A stretch of DNA of 64,000 nt from Mesorhizobium sp. M00.F.Ca.ET.216.01.1.1 (GTDB taxonomy: Bacteria; Pseudomonadota; Alphaproteobacteria; Rhizobiales; Rhizobiaceae). The position numbers and the translations under genes were made by a program. The stretch spans positions 1 to 64,000 of the forward strand of contig NZ_SADR02000014.1 in NCBI RefSeq assembly GCF_004010325.2. Reading direction: 5' to 3'. Under the pieces are notes generated by a model that saw nothing but the letters and a program-made list of their open reading frames with translations, did no database searches and was not told the DNA's origin. Positions 37,362-46,431 of the stretch are shown piece by piece; position 1 is the stretch's first letter, and the number at the start of each line of letters is the position of its first letter.

Positions 37362-38415
37362 ATGTCGAACATGATGAAGGCGCTTGTGAAGGCCAAGGCC
37401 GAACCGGGCATCTGGATGGAAGAGGTGCCGGTGCCGGAAATCGGCCCCAACGACGTGCTGATCAAGATCAAGAAGACGGCGATCTGCGGCACCGACGTGC
37501 ACATCTACAATTGGGACCAGTGGGCGCAGAAGACGGTGCCGGTGCCGATGGTGACGGGCCATGAAGATGGTGACGGGCCATGAATTCGTCGGCACCGTTG
37601 CCGATTTCGGCGCAGCGGTCACCGAATACAAGGTCGGCCAGCGTGTATCGGGCGAAGGCCACATCGTCTGCGGCCATTGCCGCAACTGTCGCGCCGGGCG
37701 AGGGCATCTGTGCCGCAACACACTCGGCGTCGGCGTCAACCGGCCGGGCGCCTTCGGCGAGTATCTGGCGATCCCGCAGCACAATGTCGTGCCGATTCCC
37801 GACGATGTGCCCGACGAGATCGCCGCAATCTTCGATCCCTTGGGCAATGCCGTTCACACCGCACTGTCCTTCGATCTGGTCGGCGAGGACGTGCTGGTGA
37901 CTGGCGCCGGGCCGATCGGCATCATGGGTGCGCTGGTGGCGCAGTGCGTCGGCGCGCGAAAAGTGGTCATCACCGACATCAACCCGGTGCGGCTGGCACT
38001 GGCGAAAAAGCTCGGCGTCCAGCATGTCGTCGACGCCTCGAAGGAAAAGCTGCGCGACGTCATGCCGGCGCTCGGCATGACCGAGGGGTTTGACGTCGGC
38101 CTCGAAATGTCGGGCGCAGCCCCCGCCTTCCGCGACATGATCGATACCATGAACAATGGCGGCAAGATCGCCATTCTGGGCATTGCGCCGACCGGCTTCG
38201 AGATCGACTGGAACAAGGTCATCTTCAAGATGCTGCATCTCAAGGGCATCTACGGCCGCGAGATGTTCGAGACCTGGTACAAGATGATCGCGCTGGTGCA
38301 GGGTCCTCTCGACGTATCGGGCCTGATCACACACCGCATCGGGGTCGATGACTACCTCGACGGTTTCGAGGCGATGAAGAGCGGCAATTCGGGGAAGGTG
38401 GTGATGGATTGGTAG
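37362..38415 (+). pseudogene. tdh: L-threonine 3-dehydrogenase, disrupted by a 19-bp tandem duplication
   Basis: A zinc medium-chain dehydrogenase that oxidises threonine to 2-amino-3-ketobutyrate. Zinc-site and cofactor motifs are all present: ICGTDVHIYN, MVTGHEFVGTV, the structural cysteines CGHCRNCRAGRGHLC, and VTGAGPIGIMGA. The duplication (37548-37566 repeated at 37567-37585) shifts the frame right at the GHE zinc ligand: the first frame ends at 37583 and the rest is open only from 37561. Removing one copy restores a normal protein of about 344 aa. The start at 37362 follows AGGGAA. Confidence 0.88.
37548..37585. repeat. 19-bp tandem duplication in tdh
   Basis: ATGGTGACGGGCCATGAAG occurs at 37548-37566 and again at 37567-37585 with one difference in the last base. 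It is a simple slippage-type duplication and the sole visible cause of the tdh frameshift. Confidence 0.9.
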
Positions 38416-38849
38416 GGATTGCCTTGGCCGCTCTTCAGGAAAAGCTGACGGGACAGCACCCCTCTGGTCCGCCGGACATCTTCCAACGAGGGGAACATGG
38501 CTGGGTGGAGAGCTATGGCTCCGCTAGGTGCGCCCCCTAATCATGATACGGCGACGTATCGCGGCCCATCCGATAACGGTCGATGGTGGCAATTCGCCTC
38601 AGCCGATGACGGAAACCCGGTGAACGGATGCTCACAGGCCCCCACGCGATCGTCTATTTCCTAAGATCTGCGATTGAGGTCGAGGTGTTGCCGCCGTTTC
38701 AGCGGGTAAGATGCGTTAGACGACTTCCGGTACCTTTCCGGTCAGCGAATTAAGGAAGGCAACGAGCCGCATTGGACAGGTCGTGCCATTCCGGTTCGGG
38801 GGAAGTATGGCGCGGCTCAGCATGGCGACACGGTCGGAACTGAAGCGGC

Positions 38850-39330
38850 GATCGTGGAGCGTTATCGCGGCGTTGACAAGCGGCGCATTCTGAATGAGTT
38901 CGGGGCGGTAATCGGCTATTATCGCAAGCGCGCGCGATCCGTCTTATGAACCGTCGTGAGCAGAGGCCGTCTGCGGGCAAGAGCCGCAGCCGCTGTTACG
39001 GCAGCGATGCCCGCGAGGCGCTCATCGTGTTGTGGGAGGCTTCGGAGCGGCTGAGGTCCGCATCGTCGCTCGCGGCGGCCAGCGCCGCCGGGCAGGAATG
39101 AGTTCGGCAGTTCGCCGCTCGGTGCAAGCCCGCACCTTCGGCGATTGGAAAGATCCGCCGCCCGGCTTTGTTGAGCGCATTCGGGCACGTCTTGGTCGGG
39201 GAGCTTCGTGCAGACGATGGTGCTGACCGAAATTGCCACCGGCTGGACCGAATGCATTCCGGTCCGCACGCGCAACAGCGGCAATGTGATCATGGCGATC
39301 AAGCAGGCCCGCTCGCGGTTTCCCTGACCC
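38850..39330 (+). pseudogene. Integrase-core (DDE) transposase remnant
   Basis: Fragments in shifting frames match one transposase family with an integrase catalytic domain: RYRGVDKRRILNEFGAVIGY, REALIVLWEASERL, TFGDWKDPPPGFVE, and SFVQTMVLTEIATGWTECIP then VRTRNSGNV. Several frameshifts and internal deletions make it dead. The stretch from 38416 to 38850 upstream shows no gene. Confidence 0.65.
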
Positions 39331-39739
39331 TGTGCTGCTGTTTGCCGGCATCCGCCCGCACAGGAAGAGCTTGGAAAGCGGTCGATCGTCGTGGCCTGAA
39401 TGCGGAAATCGAGGAGCCGTTGGTCGTCGATCTCCAGCCTGAACGCGGTCGTTTCCTGGTGCCGCAAATCGGCTGTTGCATACACATCCCTGTCAGACGT
39501 CAGTTTTCCTCGCCCATTTTGGTGTCGAGACGCGAAGTGCTCTTTTGGACCAGCAAGGCTTTTTGGAAATCTGAGAGCGGCTTTCCGCGGGGCGCTCCAT
39601 TTTTGAGCATCAAGCTACCACAGCCAATGACGCGCAGGTTCCACCAGACTCGCCAGCCTTGAAGGACAGCGAAAATAGCATAGCACGACAGACACAACAA
39701 TCCATCAGGAAGCCGCAGTCGTTGAAGATGCGGCGCTGC
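39331..39739. other. Intergenic upstream of the nod box
   Basis: No recognisable gene. Frames present on both strands have no family-like features. Confidence 0.35.
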
Positions 39740-39786
39740 ATCCATACCGTGGATGCATTCGATCCAAATAATCGATTTGTTCAATC
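39740..39786 (+). promoter_or_regulatory. nod box (NodD-binding site) upstream of ttsI
   Basis: The block begins ATCCATACCGTGGATG, continues CATTCGATCCAAATAATCG and ends ATTTGTTCAATC, matching the nod-box consensus over nearly its full 47 bp (ATCCAT, YRYRGATG, ATCNAAA, AATCRATTT and the terminal CAATC). It points to ttsI, 300 bp downstream, as in NGR234 and B. japonicum. Confidence 0.88.
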
Positions 39787-39812
39787 AGTTTCTCGAAAGC
39801 TAACCCTACCCT
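39783..39812 (+). promoter_or_regulatory. tts box overlapping the end of the nod box
   Basis: ATCAGTTTCTCGAAAGCTAA followed by CCCTACC is almost identical to the nopX tts box (GTCAGTTTCTCGAAAGCTAA). Its first bases are the last bases of the nod box. It would let TtsI act on its own promoter. Confidence 0.75.
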
Positions 39813-40093
39813 CTGTGGGAATCGGGCTCTGGGCCGCGACGCTGCCTTGCGAGCGCAGGGGCTGCACGTAGGAGAGATGATGCAACGAGAAATCGCACGC
39901 GGGTTGCTGGCGTCGTGGGTTCGCCGACCGGCGTATTTGAGCCCGTCAGTTGGTCCTCACCCGCGCCTATTGCCACCGAGCGACTTGCATGTCCCTCCAA
40001 CTCGGACCTGTTCCGAGAGATGCGACGAGTTGCGCGCCGTGTGCTCCGATCAGATGGCCGCCGGTGACGCGTCTCTCTTCGATAGGAGATGAA

Positions 40094-40780
40094 ATGCGAA
40101 CGCTGCTCGTGGATCATCATGCGGATCTTGCGCGCGCCATGCGACTTGCGCTCGGGGATGGCGGCTTCGTCGTTGATGTCGTTGGTACTCTGGAACTGGC
40201 CTCGAGTGCATTTTCTTGCGCCAGCTACGAAATTCTCCTGCTGGAATTGGCTCTGCCAGATGGCGATGGCTTGGGTTGGCTGAGGCAGTTGAGGACCCAC
40301 GGGCATTCAGTTCCTGCCGTCATTATGAGCAGCCTTAACGATCTCGATAAGCGAATTGCGATCTTCAACGGTGGTGCGGACGACTTTCTGCTCAAACCCG
40401 TCTCTACCGATGAGCTTATCGCCAGAATGAGAGCCATTCTGCGCCGGGCGTCACAGATGACCGACCTGAGGCTCGTATTTGGCAATCTCAACTTCGATCC
40501 GGTCGCCCGGCAGGTTTTCGTTGCTGGGCACCCAATGATGATCGCACGTCGCGAACTCTGTATTCTAGAGCATCTGCTTAACCGGGCAGGCCGCATCGTG
40601 CCCCGTGCGCAGTTGGAAGATCACCTCTATTCGTTCAACGACGACGTGTCTGCCAACGCGCTTGAAGTCGGAATCTATCGTTTACGTGGACATCTGACCA
40701 GATCAGGTGCAACGCCACGGATCAAGACCATCCGTGGCATTGGCTACATTCTAGAATTGACTGACGCGTCATCCGCATAG
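40094..40780 (+). CDS. ttsI: TtsI, activator of the type III regulon
   Basis: A 228-aa OmpR-type regulator: receiver domain (about 1-115) and a winged-helix DNA-binding domain (about 125-225; ARRELCILEHLLNRAGRIVP, IKTIRGIGYIL). The phosphoacceptor Asp is replaced by Glu (E51 in LLLELALPDGDG), and the acidic pocket reads LVDHH, as known for TtsI, which is thought to act without phosphorylation. The ATG at 40094 follows AGGAG. It is transcribed from the nod box and binds tts boxes of the secretion and effector genes. Confidence 0.95.
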   Translation: MRTLLVDHHADLARAMRLALGDGGFVVDVVGTLELASSAFSCASYEILLLELALPDGDGLGWLRQLRTHGHSVPAVIMSSLNDLDKRIAIFNGGADDFLLKPVSTDELIARMRAILRRASQMTDLRLVFGNLNFDPVARQVFVAGHPMMIARRELCILEHLLNRAGRIVPRAQLEDHLYSFNDDVSANALEVGIYRLRGHLTRSGATPRIKTIRGIGYILELTDASSA

Positions 40781-40806
40781 TTTGTCGAATCGAAAGAAGA
40801 TCTATT

Positions 40807-42273
40807 TTGCTGATCCTTCAACATCCTTGCCCTGCGCTCAATTGGCGGGCGATCGCCATCAAGGTTCCGAGACCTGCAGTGCCCCGTTACCTGGGCCATC
40901 TCCTCTGCGCGCTTATTGTGACTTTCCCACTTGGTGTCGCGGCGCAAAACAAGCAGGACAAAGGCGCGCCGCGTGCGGCTTCGAATAGCATCAATGCCAC
41001 GCTGACCCTTTCCTCTTCGCTCGGGGAGACCGTTCATCTGCCCGCGCCAGCCACGACCATCTTTGTTGCTGACCCGACGATCGCGGATTTTCAGGCACCA
41101 TCGAGCAAAACAATCTTCGTCTTTGGCAAGAAATCGGGGCGGACCAGCCTATTCGCCTTGGACGGCAACGGCGAGCCTCTCGCCGAATTGCGTATCGTTG
41201 TCACGCAACCGATCGGGGATTTACGCGCCATGTTGCGGGAGCAGGTCGGCGACTATCCCATCCGCGTCAACTATACGCCGCGCGGCGCAATCCTTAGCGG
41301 GACGGCGCCCGACGCAGAGGTCGCCGACACCGCAAAAAGAGTCACTGAGCAATATCTGGGCGACGGAGCGCAAGTCGTCAACAACATCAAGGTCGCTGGA
41401 TCCCTGCAAGTTAACCTCAGCGTGCGCGTAGCCGAAGTCTCACGCAGCGCCATGAAGTCACTTGGCGTCAACCTGTCCGCCTTCGGTCAAATCGGCAATT
41501 TCAAAGTGGGCGTTCTAAGCGGAAGCGGTGCAAGCGCTGGATCTGGTTCAACCCAGGGTGGCGGTACAGCAGAAATCGGATTCGACAACGGTGTCGTCAA
41601 CGTCAGCGCGGTTCTCGACGCGCTCGCCAAGGAGCATATAGCTTCCGTCCTGGCTGAGCCGAACCTCACCGCTATGTCGGGTGAAAAAGCCAGCTTTCTA
41701 GCTGGCGGCGAATTTCCCATTCCTGTCCTGCAGGAAAACAGGCAGGTATCGGTTGAATTCCGTCACTTCGGCGTCAGTCTGGAATTTGTGCCGACAGTTC
41801 TCAGCAACAATCAAATCAACATTCACGTAACGCCCGAAGTCAGTGAACTGTCGACGCAAGGTGCCGTGCAAATCAACGGAATTTCCGTGCCGGCAGTTTC
41901 CACGCGCCGAGCCGATACGGTCGTCGAACTCGCCAGTGGGCAGAGCTTCGCAATCGGCGGTCTAATCAGGCGGAACGTCAACAATGATGTCAGGGCCTTT
42001 CCCTGGCTCGGAGAAATGCCGATCCTGGGACCGCTTTTTCGCTCGTCCTCGTTTCAAAAAGAGGAGTCAGAACTGGTCATTCTAGTTACGCCTTACATTG
42101 TAAGACCAGGCTCCAACCCAAACCAGATGAGCGCACCTACGGAGCGGGCGGCACCGGCTTTGAACGGAGGGGGCGCTCCGACGAATTCCGTGGCAAGTCC
42201 CCCGCGAGACCGCGCTGCTATCCGTGCGGGCGCGCCAAGCGCCCAGGGCGGTCTCGGCTTCATCATCGAATAG
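40807..42273 (+). CDS. rhcC2: RhcC2, pore-forming half of the T3SS secretin
   Basis: An outer-membrane secretin of the CpaC/RcpA type, equal to Y4xJ. The order is signal peptide (LLCALIVTFPLGVAAQ), pilus-type N domain (LPAPATTIFVADPTIADFQA), a BON-like segment (GAILSGTAPDAEVADTAKRV), and the secretin domain (VLAEPNLTAMSGEKASFLAG; VELASGQSFAIGGLI; GPLFRSSSFQKEESELVILV). It pairs with NolW. The frame opens with TTG at 40807; a GTG at 40879 right before the signal peptide is an alternative start. Confidence 0.92.
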   Translation: MLILQHPCPALNWRAIAIKVPRPAVPRYLGHLLCALIVTFPLGVAAQNKQDKGAPRAASNSINATLTLSSSLGETVHLPAPATTIFVADPTIADFQAPSSKTIFVFGKKSGRTSLFALDGNGEPLAELRIVVTQPIGDLRAMLREQVGDYPIRVNYTPRGAILSGTAPDAEVADTAKRVTEQYLGDGAQVVNNIKVAGSLQVNLSVRVAEVSRSAMKSLGVNLSAFGQIGNFKVGVLSGSGASAGSGSTQGGGTAEIGFDNGVVNVSAVLDALAKEHIASVLAEPNLTAMSGEKASFLAGGEFPIPVLQENRQVSVEFRHFGVSLEFVPTVLSNNQINIHVTPEVSELSTQGAVQINGISVPAVSTRRADTVVELASGQSFAIGGLIRRNVNNDVRAFPWLGEMPILGPLFRSSSFQKEESELVILVTPYIVRPGSNPNQMSAPTERAAPALNGGGAPTNSVASPPRDRAAIRAGAPSAQGGLGFIIE

Positions 42274-42282
42274 TGTCGTCCA

Positions 42283-42846
42283 ATGATGTTGCGTTTTATA
42301 GTCCTCTTTGTCGCTCTGGCACCAAGCGTAAGTGGCTGCACAAGCACTACGCCAGTTGATGTCGAACCATCGGCATCAATGCTTGTCCGAGAGGAGACCA
42401 CCCTCCTGACGTTGCAAAGCCTGCGCGCTTCCGAACGGCAGCGTTTGCGTGATTTCCTAAACAAGGCCAGTCGCGGCCGATTCGATGCCCTCCACCTCCT
42501 CATCAGCGGTTCGCCCCAGCTCAGCGCAGGGGTAGCCCATCAGGCCAGGCAGTTGGCAATCGAAGCAGACAACATTCAATTGCTCGATCAACACGACGCC
42601 GGCTCAGTGCGAATTGAGGCGATTGTCTATCACGCCCGTCCGCCGGTCTGTCCCTCATATGGTGCCTTACCCAATGAAGAATCCTTCAAACAGCCGCTTG
42701 GTTGTTCGACAGGATTTAACCTGGCCGTGATGGTCAACGATCCGCGCGATCTGCTCGACAATCAGGCCGTCAAGTCCGGCGATGGCGATCGTGCTTCTGT
42801 ACCAGTTGCCACTTACAGAACATTCGGGACGGATAAAGGTGGCTGA
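42283..42846 (+). CDS. Y4xK-like lipoprotein (CpaD-related)
   Basis: A 187-aa lipoprotein: signal peptide MLRFIVLFVALAPSVSGC with a lipobox cysteine, followed by a domain like pilus protein CpaD (RLRDFLNKASRGRFDALHLL; GCSTGFNLAVMVNDPRDLL). It starts 9 bp after rhcC2, as y4xK follows rhcC2 in NGR234. A role in secretin targeting or assembly is likely by analogy with CpaC-CpaD, not proven. Confidence 0.8.
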   Translation: MMLRFIVLFVALAPSVSGCTSTTPVDVEPSASMLVREETTLLTLQSLRASERQRLRDFLNKASRGRFDALHLLISGSPQLSAGVAHQARQLAIEADNIQLLDQHDAGSVRIEAIVYHARPPVCPSYGALPNEESFKQPLGCSTGFNLAVMVNDPRDLLDNQAVKSGDGDRASVPVATYRTFGTDKGG

Positions 42847-42930
42847 TACCGGCCCTTATCTTGGCAGCACTCCTACCGGAGATTGAAAGCTTCCAATCTC
42901 GTCCTGATCTAAAATCAAAGGAACCGCTGG

Positions 42931-44802
42931 ATGCAATATAGGCGCGATATCGCGGGCCTTAGGGCTGTTGCTGTACTTCCGGTCGTACTCTTTCATTTCG
43001 GAATTTCGGCGATCCCGGGTGGCTTTAGCGGGGTCGATATCTTCTTCGTCATCTCCGGCTACCTGATCAGCGGAAGCCTCTTGGATGACCTTGAACGCGG
43101 CCAATTTTCGATCGTCAACTTCTACTGGCGCCGTGCCCGGCGCATTCTGCCGGCTCTCGTCTTTGTGATGCTTCTCACCTGCATTGCCGCATTGTTCATT
43201 CTTCTGCCATCGGATCTGCGCGAATTCGGTCTTAGCATCATAGCTGCCTCGACCTTCTGGTCGAACGTTTTTTTCTGGAAAACGTCAAGTTACTTCTCGA
43301 TCGATGCCGCGCTTCGACCACTGTTGCACACCTGGTCGCTTTCCGTAGAGGAGCAGTACTACATCTTCGCCCCAATCCTGATGTTCCTAATCTATCGCTA
43401 CATCGGGAAGCGCTGGCTGACGACACTTCTTCCGATAATTCTCTGCAGCTTCGTAATGGCGGTGATGGCGACATCGCTGGCGCCCACCGCCGGATTCTAT
43501 CTGCTGCCGACCCGAATCTGGGAACTCATGTTGGGCGCCCTGCTCATGCTCAAACGCCCCCCGCCGTTGGGCAACAGATTCCTGATGGAGTCGGTGGGGT
43601 TGGCCGGATTTGGCCTTCTCGCCATCGGGTTCTTCGCGCTTTCGGAGAGCGACCCGTTCCCAGGCTACAACGCCTTGTATCCATGCATCGGAACGGCCCT
43701 TCTGATCTATGTTGGCCAAAATTCCCCCTCGACGGTCGCCAGCCGCATGCTCGAAATCCGGCCGCTGGTCTGGATTGGGCTCATCTCGTATTCTTTGTAT
43801 CTTGTTCACTGGCCGCTCAATGCGTTCGCGCATTATCTTTCGTTCCAAAAACTCGATCCTTTGATGACCGGTGCGATGTTGGTAGCAAGCCTCGCATTGG
43901 CTGCATTCTCCTGGAAGTTTGTAGAGCAGCCGTTTCGACAGAAGAGGGCCTTCACCGCCCCGGGGCCTATCTTCGCCTTTTCAGCGCTCGCGATCGTTGT
44001 TCTTTGTGCCGGCGGAGCGGCGGGGGCGCTCGGCAACGGCTTTCCGCAACGGTTTCCGGACTATGTCCAGCGGCGCATTTCCGTCGGGGACTGGAGGAAT
44101 GGCATCTGTTTCAACGAGGGCACCAGCCGGATCGAAAGCTGGAATATGGAGGATTGCACGCGCACTCGCGGTTTTCCAACAACGGTTTTTTTGTGGGGCG
44201 ACTCCTTCGCCGCGCACTATGTTTCCGGCCTGGGTGCTAACATAAATCGGTTGCAGGCGAACATCGTGGAATATACGTACGCCGGCTGCCCACCGATACT
44301 CTCTTACTACTCTTACGCTCGTCTTGATTGTGTCCGGTTCAATCGCAAGGCCTTGGACATCATCTTGGAAGCGGACATCAAGACGGTTATCCTCAGCGGT
44401 AAATGGAGTGACTATGAGGTCAGAGGCTTCGACGGTCTTCAGCAAACAATCGATACGCTTCGTGCCCTGGGCGTGCGCGTGTTTGTCATCGGCCAGTCTC
44501 CGCAGTTCCCAACTGACGTCCGGAAAATTGCGTTCTTCGCCAAGCGCCAAAATCTGGACGATACGTCCTGGCCGATGGCGATGGACCCCGGCATCAACGA
44601 ACGTGTGCGCTCATTTACCAAAGGCGCCACATTCATCGATCCGCTGAAATTCCTGTGCAGCGCAGGACGCTGCCCCTATTCCGACAGAGGAGAGTTTATG
44701 TATTTCGACTATGGTCATTTCTCTTCAGCCGGCGCCACACTGGCAATCTCGAAATACTGGCCGGCTTTTGGCAAAGACAATGCTCTTCCTAAGACGAAGT
44801 AG
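42931..44802 (+). CDS. Acyltransferase-3 / SGNH fusion (OafA-like O-acetylase)
   Basis: A 623-aa inner-membrane protein. It begins RRDIAGLRAVAVLPVVLFHF with the His of the acyltransferase-3 family, continues with about ten membrane helices (SGVDIFFVISGYLISGSLL; HTWSLSVEEQYYIF; VWIGLISYSLYLVHWPLNAF), and ends in a periplasmic SGNH hydrolase-like domain (VFLWGDSFAAHYVSG with the GDS serine; DYGHFSSAGA with the DxxH). Such proteins O-acetylate lipopolysaccharide or exopolysaccharide. It lies 84 bp after y4xK in the same direction. The target glycan is unknown. Confidence 0.88.
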   Translation: MQYRRDIAGLRAVAVLPVVLFHFGISAIPGGFSGVDIFFVISGYLISGSLLDDLERGQFSIVNFYWRRARRILPALVFVMLLTCIAALFILLPSDLREFGLSIIAASTFWSNVFFWKTSSYFSIDAALRPLLHTWSLSVEEQYYIFAPILMFLIYRYIGKRWLTTLLPIILCSFVMAVMATSLAPTAGFYLLPTRIWELMLGALLMLKRPPPLGNRFLMESVGLAGFGLLAIGFFALSESDPFPGYNALYPCIGTALLIYVGQNSPSTVASRMLEIRPLVWIGLISYSLYLVHWPLNAFAHYLSFQKLDPLMTGAMLVASLALAAFSWKFVEQPFRQKRAFTAPGPIFAFSALAIVVLCAGGAAGALGNGFPQRFPDYVQRRISVGDWRNGICFNEGTSRIESWNMEDCTRTRGFPTTVFLWGDSFAAHYVSGLGANINRLQANIVEYTYAGCPPILSYYSYARLDCVRFNRKALDIILEADIKTVILSGKWSDYEVRGFDGLQQTIDTLRALGVRVFVIGQSPQFPTDVRKIAFFAKRQNLDDTSWPMAMDPGINERVRSFTKGATFIDPLKFLCSAGRCPYSDRGEFMYFDYGHFSSAGATLAISKYWPAFGKDNALPKTK

Positions 44803-45099
44803 CGGGTCAGACGGCTGACAAGCACCAGTGCGGGTCCCTGTGATTGCTCCTGCTTCGGCAGCAGCCGCGACGATGGAGCTGTTCAGGTTTAAGGCCACCC
44901 GATAGCGACCTAGGATGGGTGCTGCCACGCGGATCGGACTAAGCGTGCATTATCACGTAAATGTTGAGAGAATGAATGGCGCCGCGAAGGGCAATTCCAG
45001 CCATCCACAGCGACAGGCGTGTCGCGGTCCCGACATAGCAGTGGCACTTACCTGACACGGCCTCACACTGCCCTCTAAACGGCCCCGAATTTGAACTGA
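44803..45099. other. Intergenic, no gene recognised
   Basis: No family-like frame. Segments near 45090 look like the outer end of an insertion sequence, next to the IS3 remnant. Confidence 0.3.
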
Positions 45100-45285
45100 C
45101 CACCCCTGGCCGGTTCATTGGGCAGGTCAAGGGCTAGGCTGTATTACACAGGGCTCACCCCTTTCAGTCTCAAGTTGGTACGATGGGCCGTGGACGGTCG
45201 ATGCAGACTTCAAGGATGGCGAAAGAAGCTCTCTATGCGTGCGTTGTCGAGGCAAGTGCCTTTGCCAGAGATGCTCGCGGCTGGA
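45100..45285 (-). pseudogene. IS3-family OrfB C-terminal remnant
   Basis: The minus strand carries SISGKGTCLDNARIESFF, the DDE-end signature of IS3-group transposases (RKGxxxDNAxxESFF), and after a frameshift TNLRLKGVSPV, matching the usual LKLGGLSPVQYR end. Only this tail survives, abutting the 3' end of the porin gene. Confidence 0.7.
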
Positions 45286-45291
45286 GAGATT

Positions 45292-46431
45292 TCAAAATGA
45301 GCGTTGGAAGCGGAGAATGCCGCCGACGCTGTTCGGCTTGCTCGTGCCCTTGACGGTGGTAGGGTCGGCAGGGCCGACGCCAAAGTTGCCGTAGTGGTCG
45401 TAATCGACCTCGGCTGTGACCGTGAAGCCAGGAACGACCATATAGACGACGTTTGCAGCCAAACCAGAATTCTTGAGCTGATCACTCGAGACCTGAAAGT
45501 TGAACGAAGTTTTCTCGTCAAACTCGTAGGTGGCGCCCGCCCAGAAAGCCCACTGGCCGTTCCAGATTTTGTACGAGCCGCGCACATGATTGGCGATTGC
45601 GCCGTTTGAGTCCTCGTTGAGACTGCCATTGGAACCGTAGCCGAACAGTCCAAACAGCGACAGCTGGTTTGTGACAGCGACGTCGACACGGATCTTGCCG
45701 GCCAAAGCTTCGTAGTTGCTGTCATAAGCCGCGACGCCGGTGATCGAGCCCCAGCCTTGCGTGTATTTCAAGCCGGCGACAACGTGCGGAATATAGCTGT
45801 CGATAGTACCGGCTGAGCCCGATCCTTGTTCGAGCGAAATCACGGTCGAAATGCCGTTGCCGGCGTCGAAGTAGTACTGAGCCACGTTGGTGTCGAAGCC
45901 GGCCGACCGAACGAGCATACTATCGAGAACGTTGCCAGCGTAGCTTACAAACGTATCGAAGGCCGACCCGTCCTTGCCAACTCGCAGGCCCCCCAGCTCG
46001 ACCCAGGCAGAAGCCAGTGCGAGGCCGCTGTTGAAATCATAGTTCTGAGGACTGTCACGCGAGTTAGCGCTATTGCCAAAATTCACGTGGGTTTCGGTAT
46101 AGGTCGTCAACGCGCCGAGCTCGGTCTGCTGGCCGCTCCAAGTTTTGAACGTGAAGCGTGTGTTGTTTCGCCAAGTGCCTTGGTCCTCGCCAGTTCTCAC
46201 ATCCGAGGTTCTTGCGCTGTCATAGGATCGGACATCACCCAGGCCGATATCATAACGGACATAGCCGCCGATGCGCAGGCAGGTGTCGGTGTTGGGAATA
46301 TAGAAATACCCCGAGCCGAGGACGTCGCAGATCTTGATGTACTCGGCCGGTTCCCGCTCGGCGCCAGCTGCTCGAACGACGGAGGCGGCGATCAGAGCAG
46401 TTAAGCCGAGAAGACGATTCTTGATGTACAT
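45292..46431 (-). CDS. Outer-membrane porin (Porin_2 family, RopA/Omp2-like)
   Basis: A 379-aa beta-barrel porin of the alphaproteobacterial type: signal peptide (LLGLTALIAASVVRAAGAER), a family motif with two cysteines (YIKICDVLGSGYFYIPNTDT CLRIGGYVRYDIGLG), alternating beta strands, and a C-terminal aromatic RFQRSF for barrel assembly. The ATG at 46431 follows GGAG; the frame is open to 46764 but that part is not porin-like. The gene has a long A+T-rich leader (46432-46620), suggesting its own regulated promoter. Confidence 0.92.
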   Translation of the reverse strand: MYIKNRLLGLTALIAASVVRAAGAEREPAEYIKICDVLGSGYFYIPNTDTCLRIGGYVRYDIGLGDVRSYDSARTSDVRTGEDQGTWRNNTRFTFKTWSGQQTELGALTTYTETHVNFGNSANSRDSPQNYDFNSGLALASAWVELGGLRVGKDGSAFDTFVSYAGNVLDSMLVRSAGFDTNVAQYYFDAGNGISTVISLEQGSGSAGTIDSYIPHVVAGLKYTQGWGSITGVAAYDSNYEALAGKIRVDVAVTNQLSLFGLFGYGSNGSLNEDSNGAIANHVRGSYKIWNGQWAFWAGATYEFDEKTSFNFQVSSDQLKNSGLAANVVYMVVPGFTVTAEVDYDHYGNFGVGPADPTTVKGTSKPNSVGGILRFQRSF

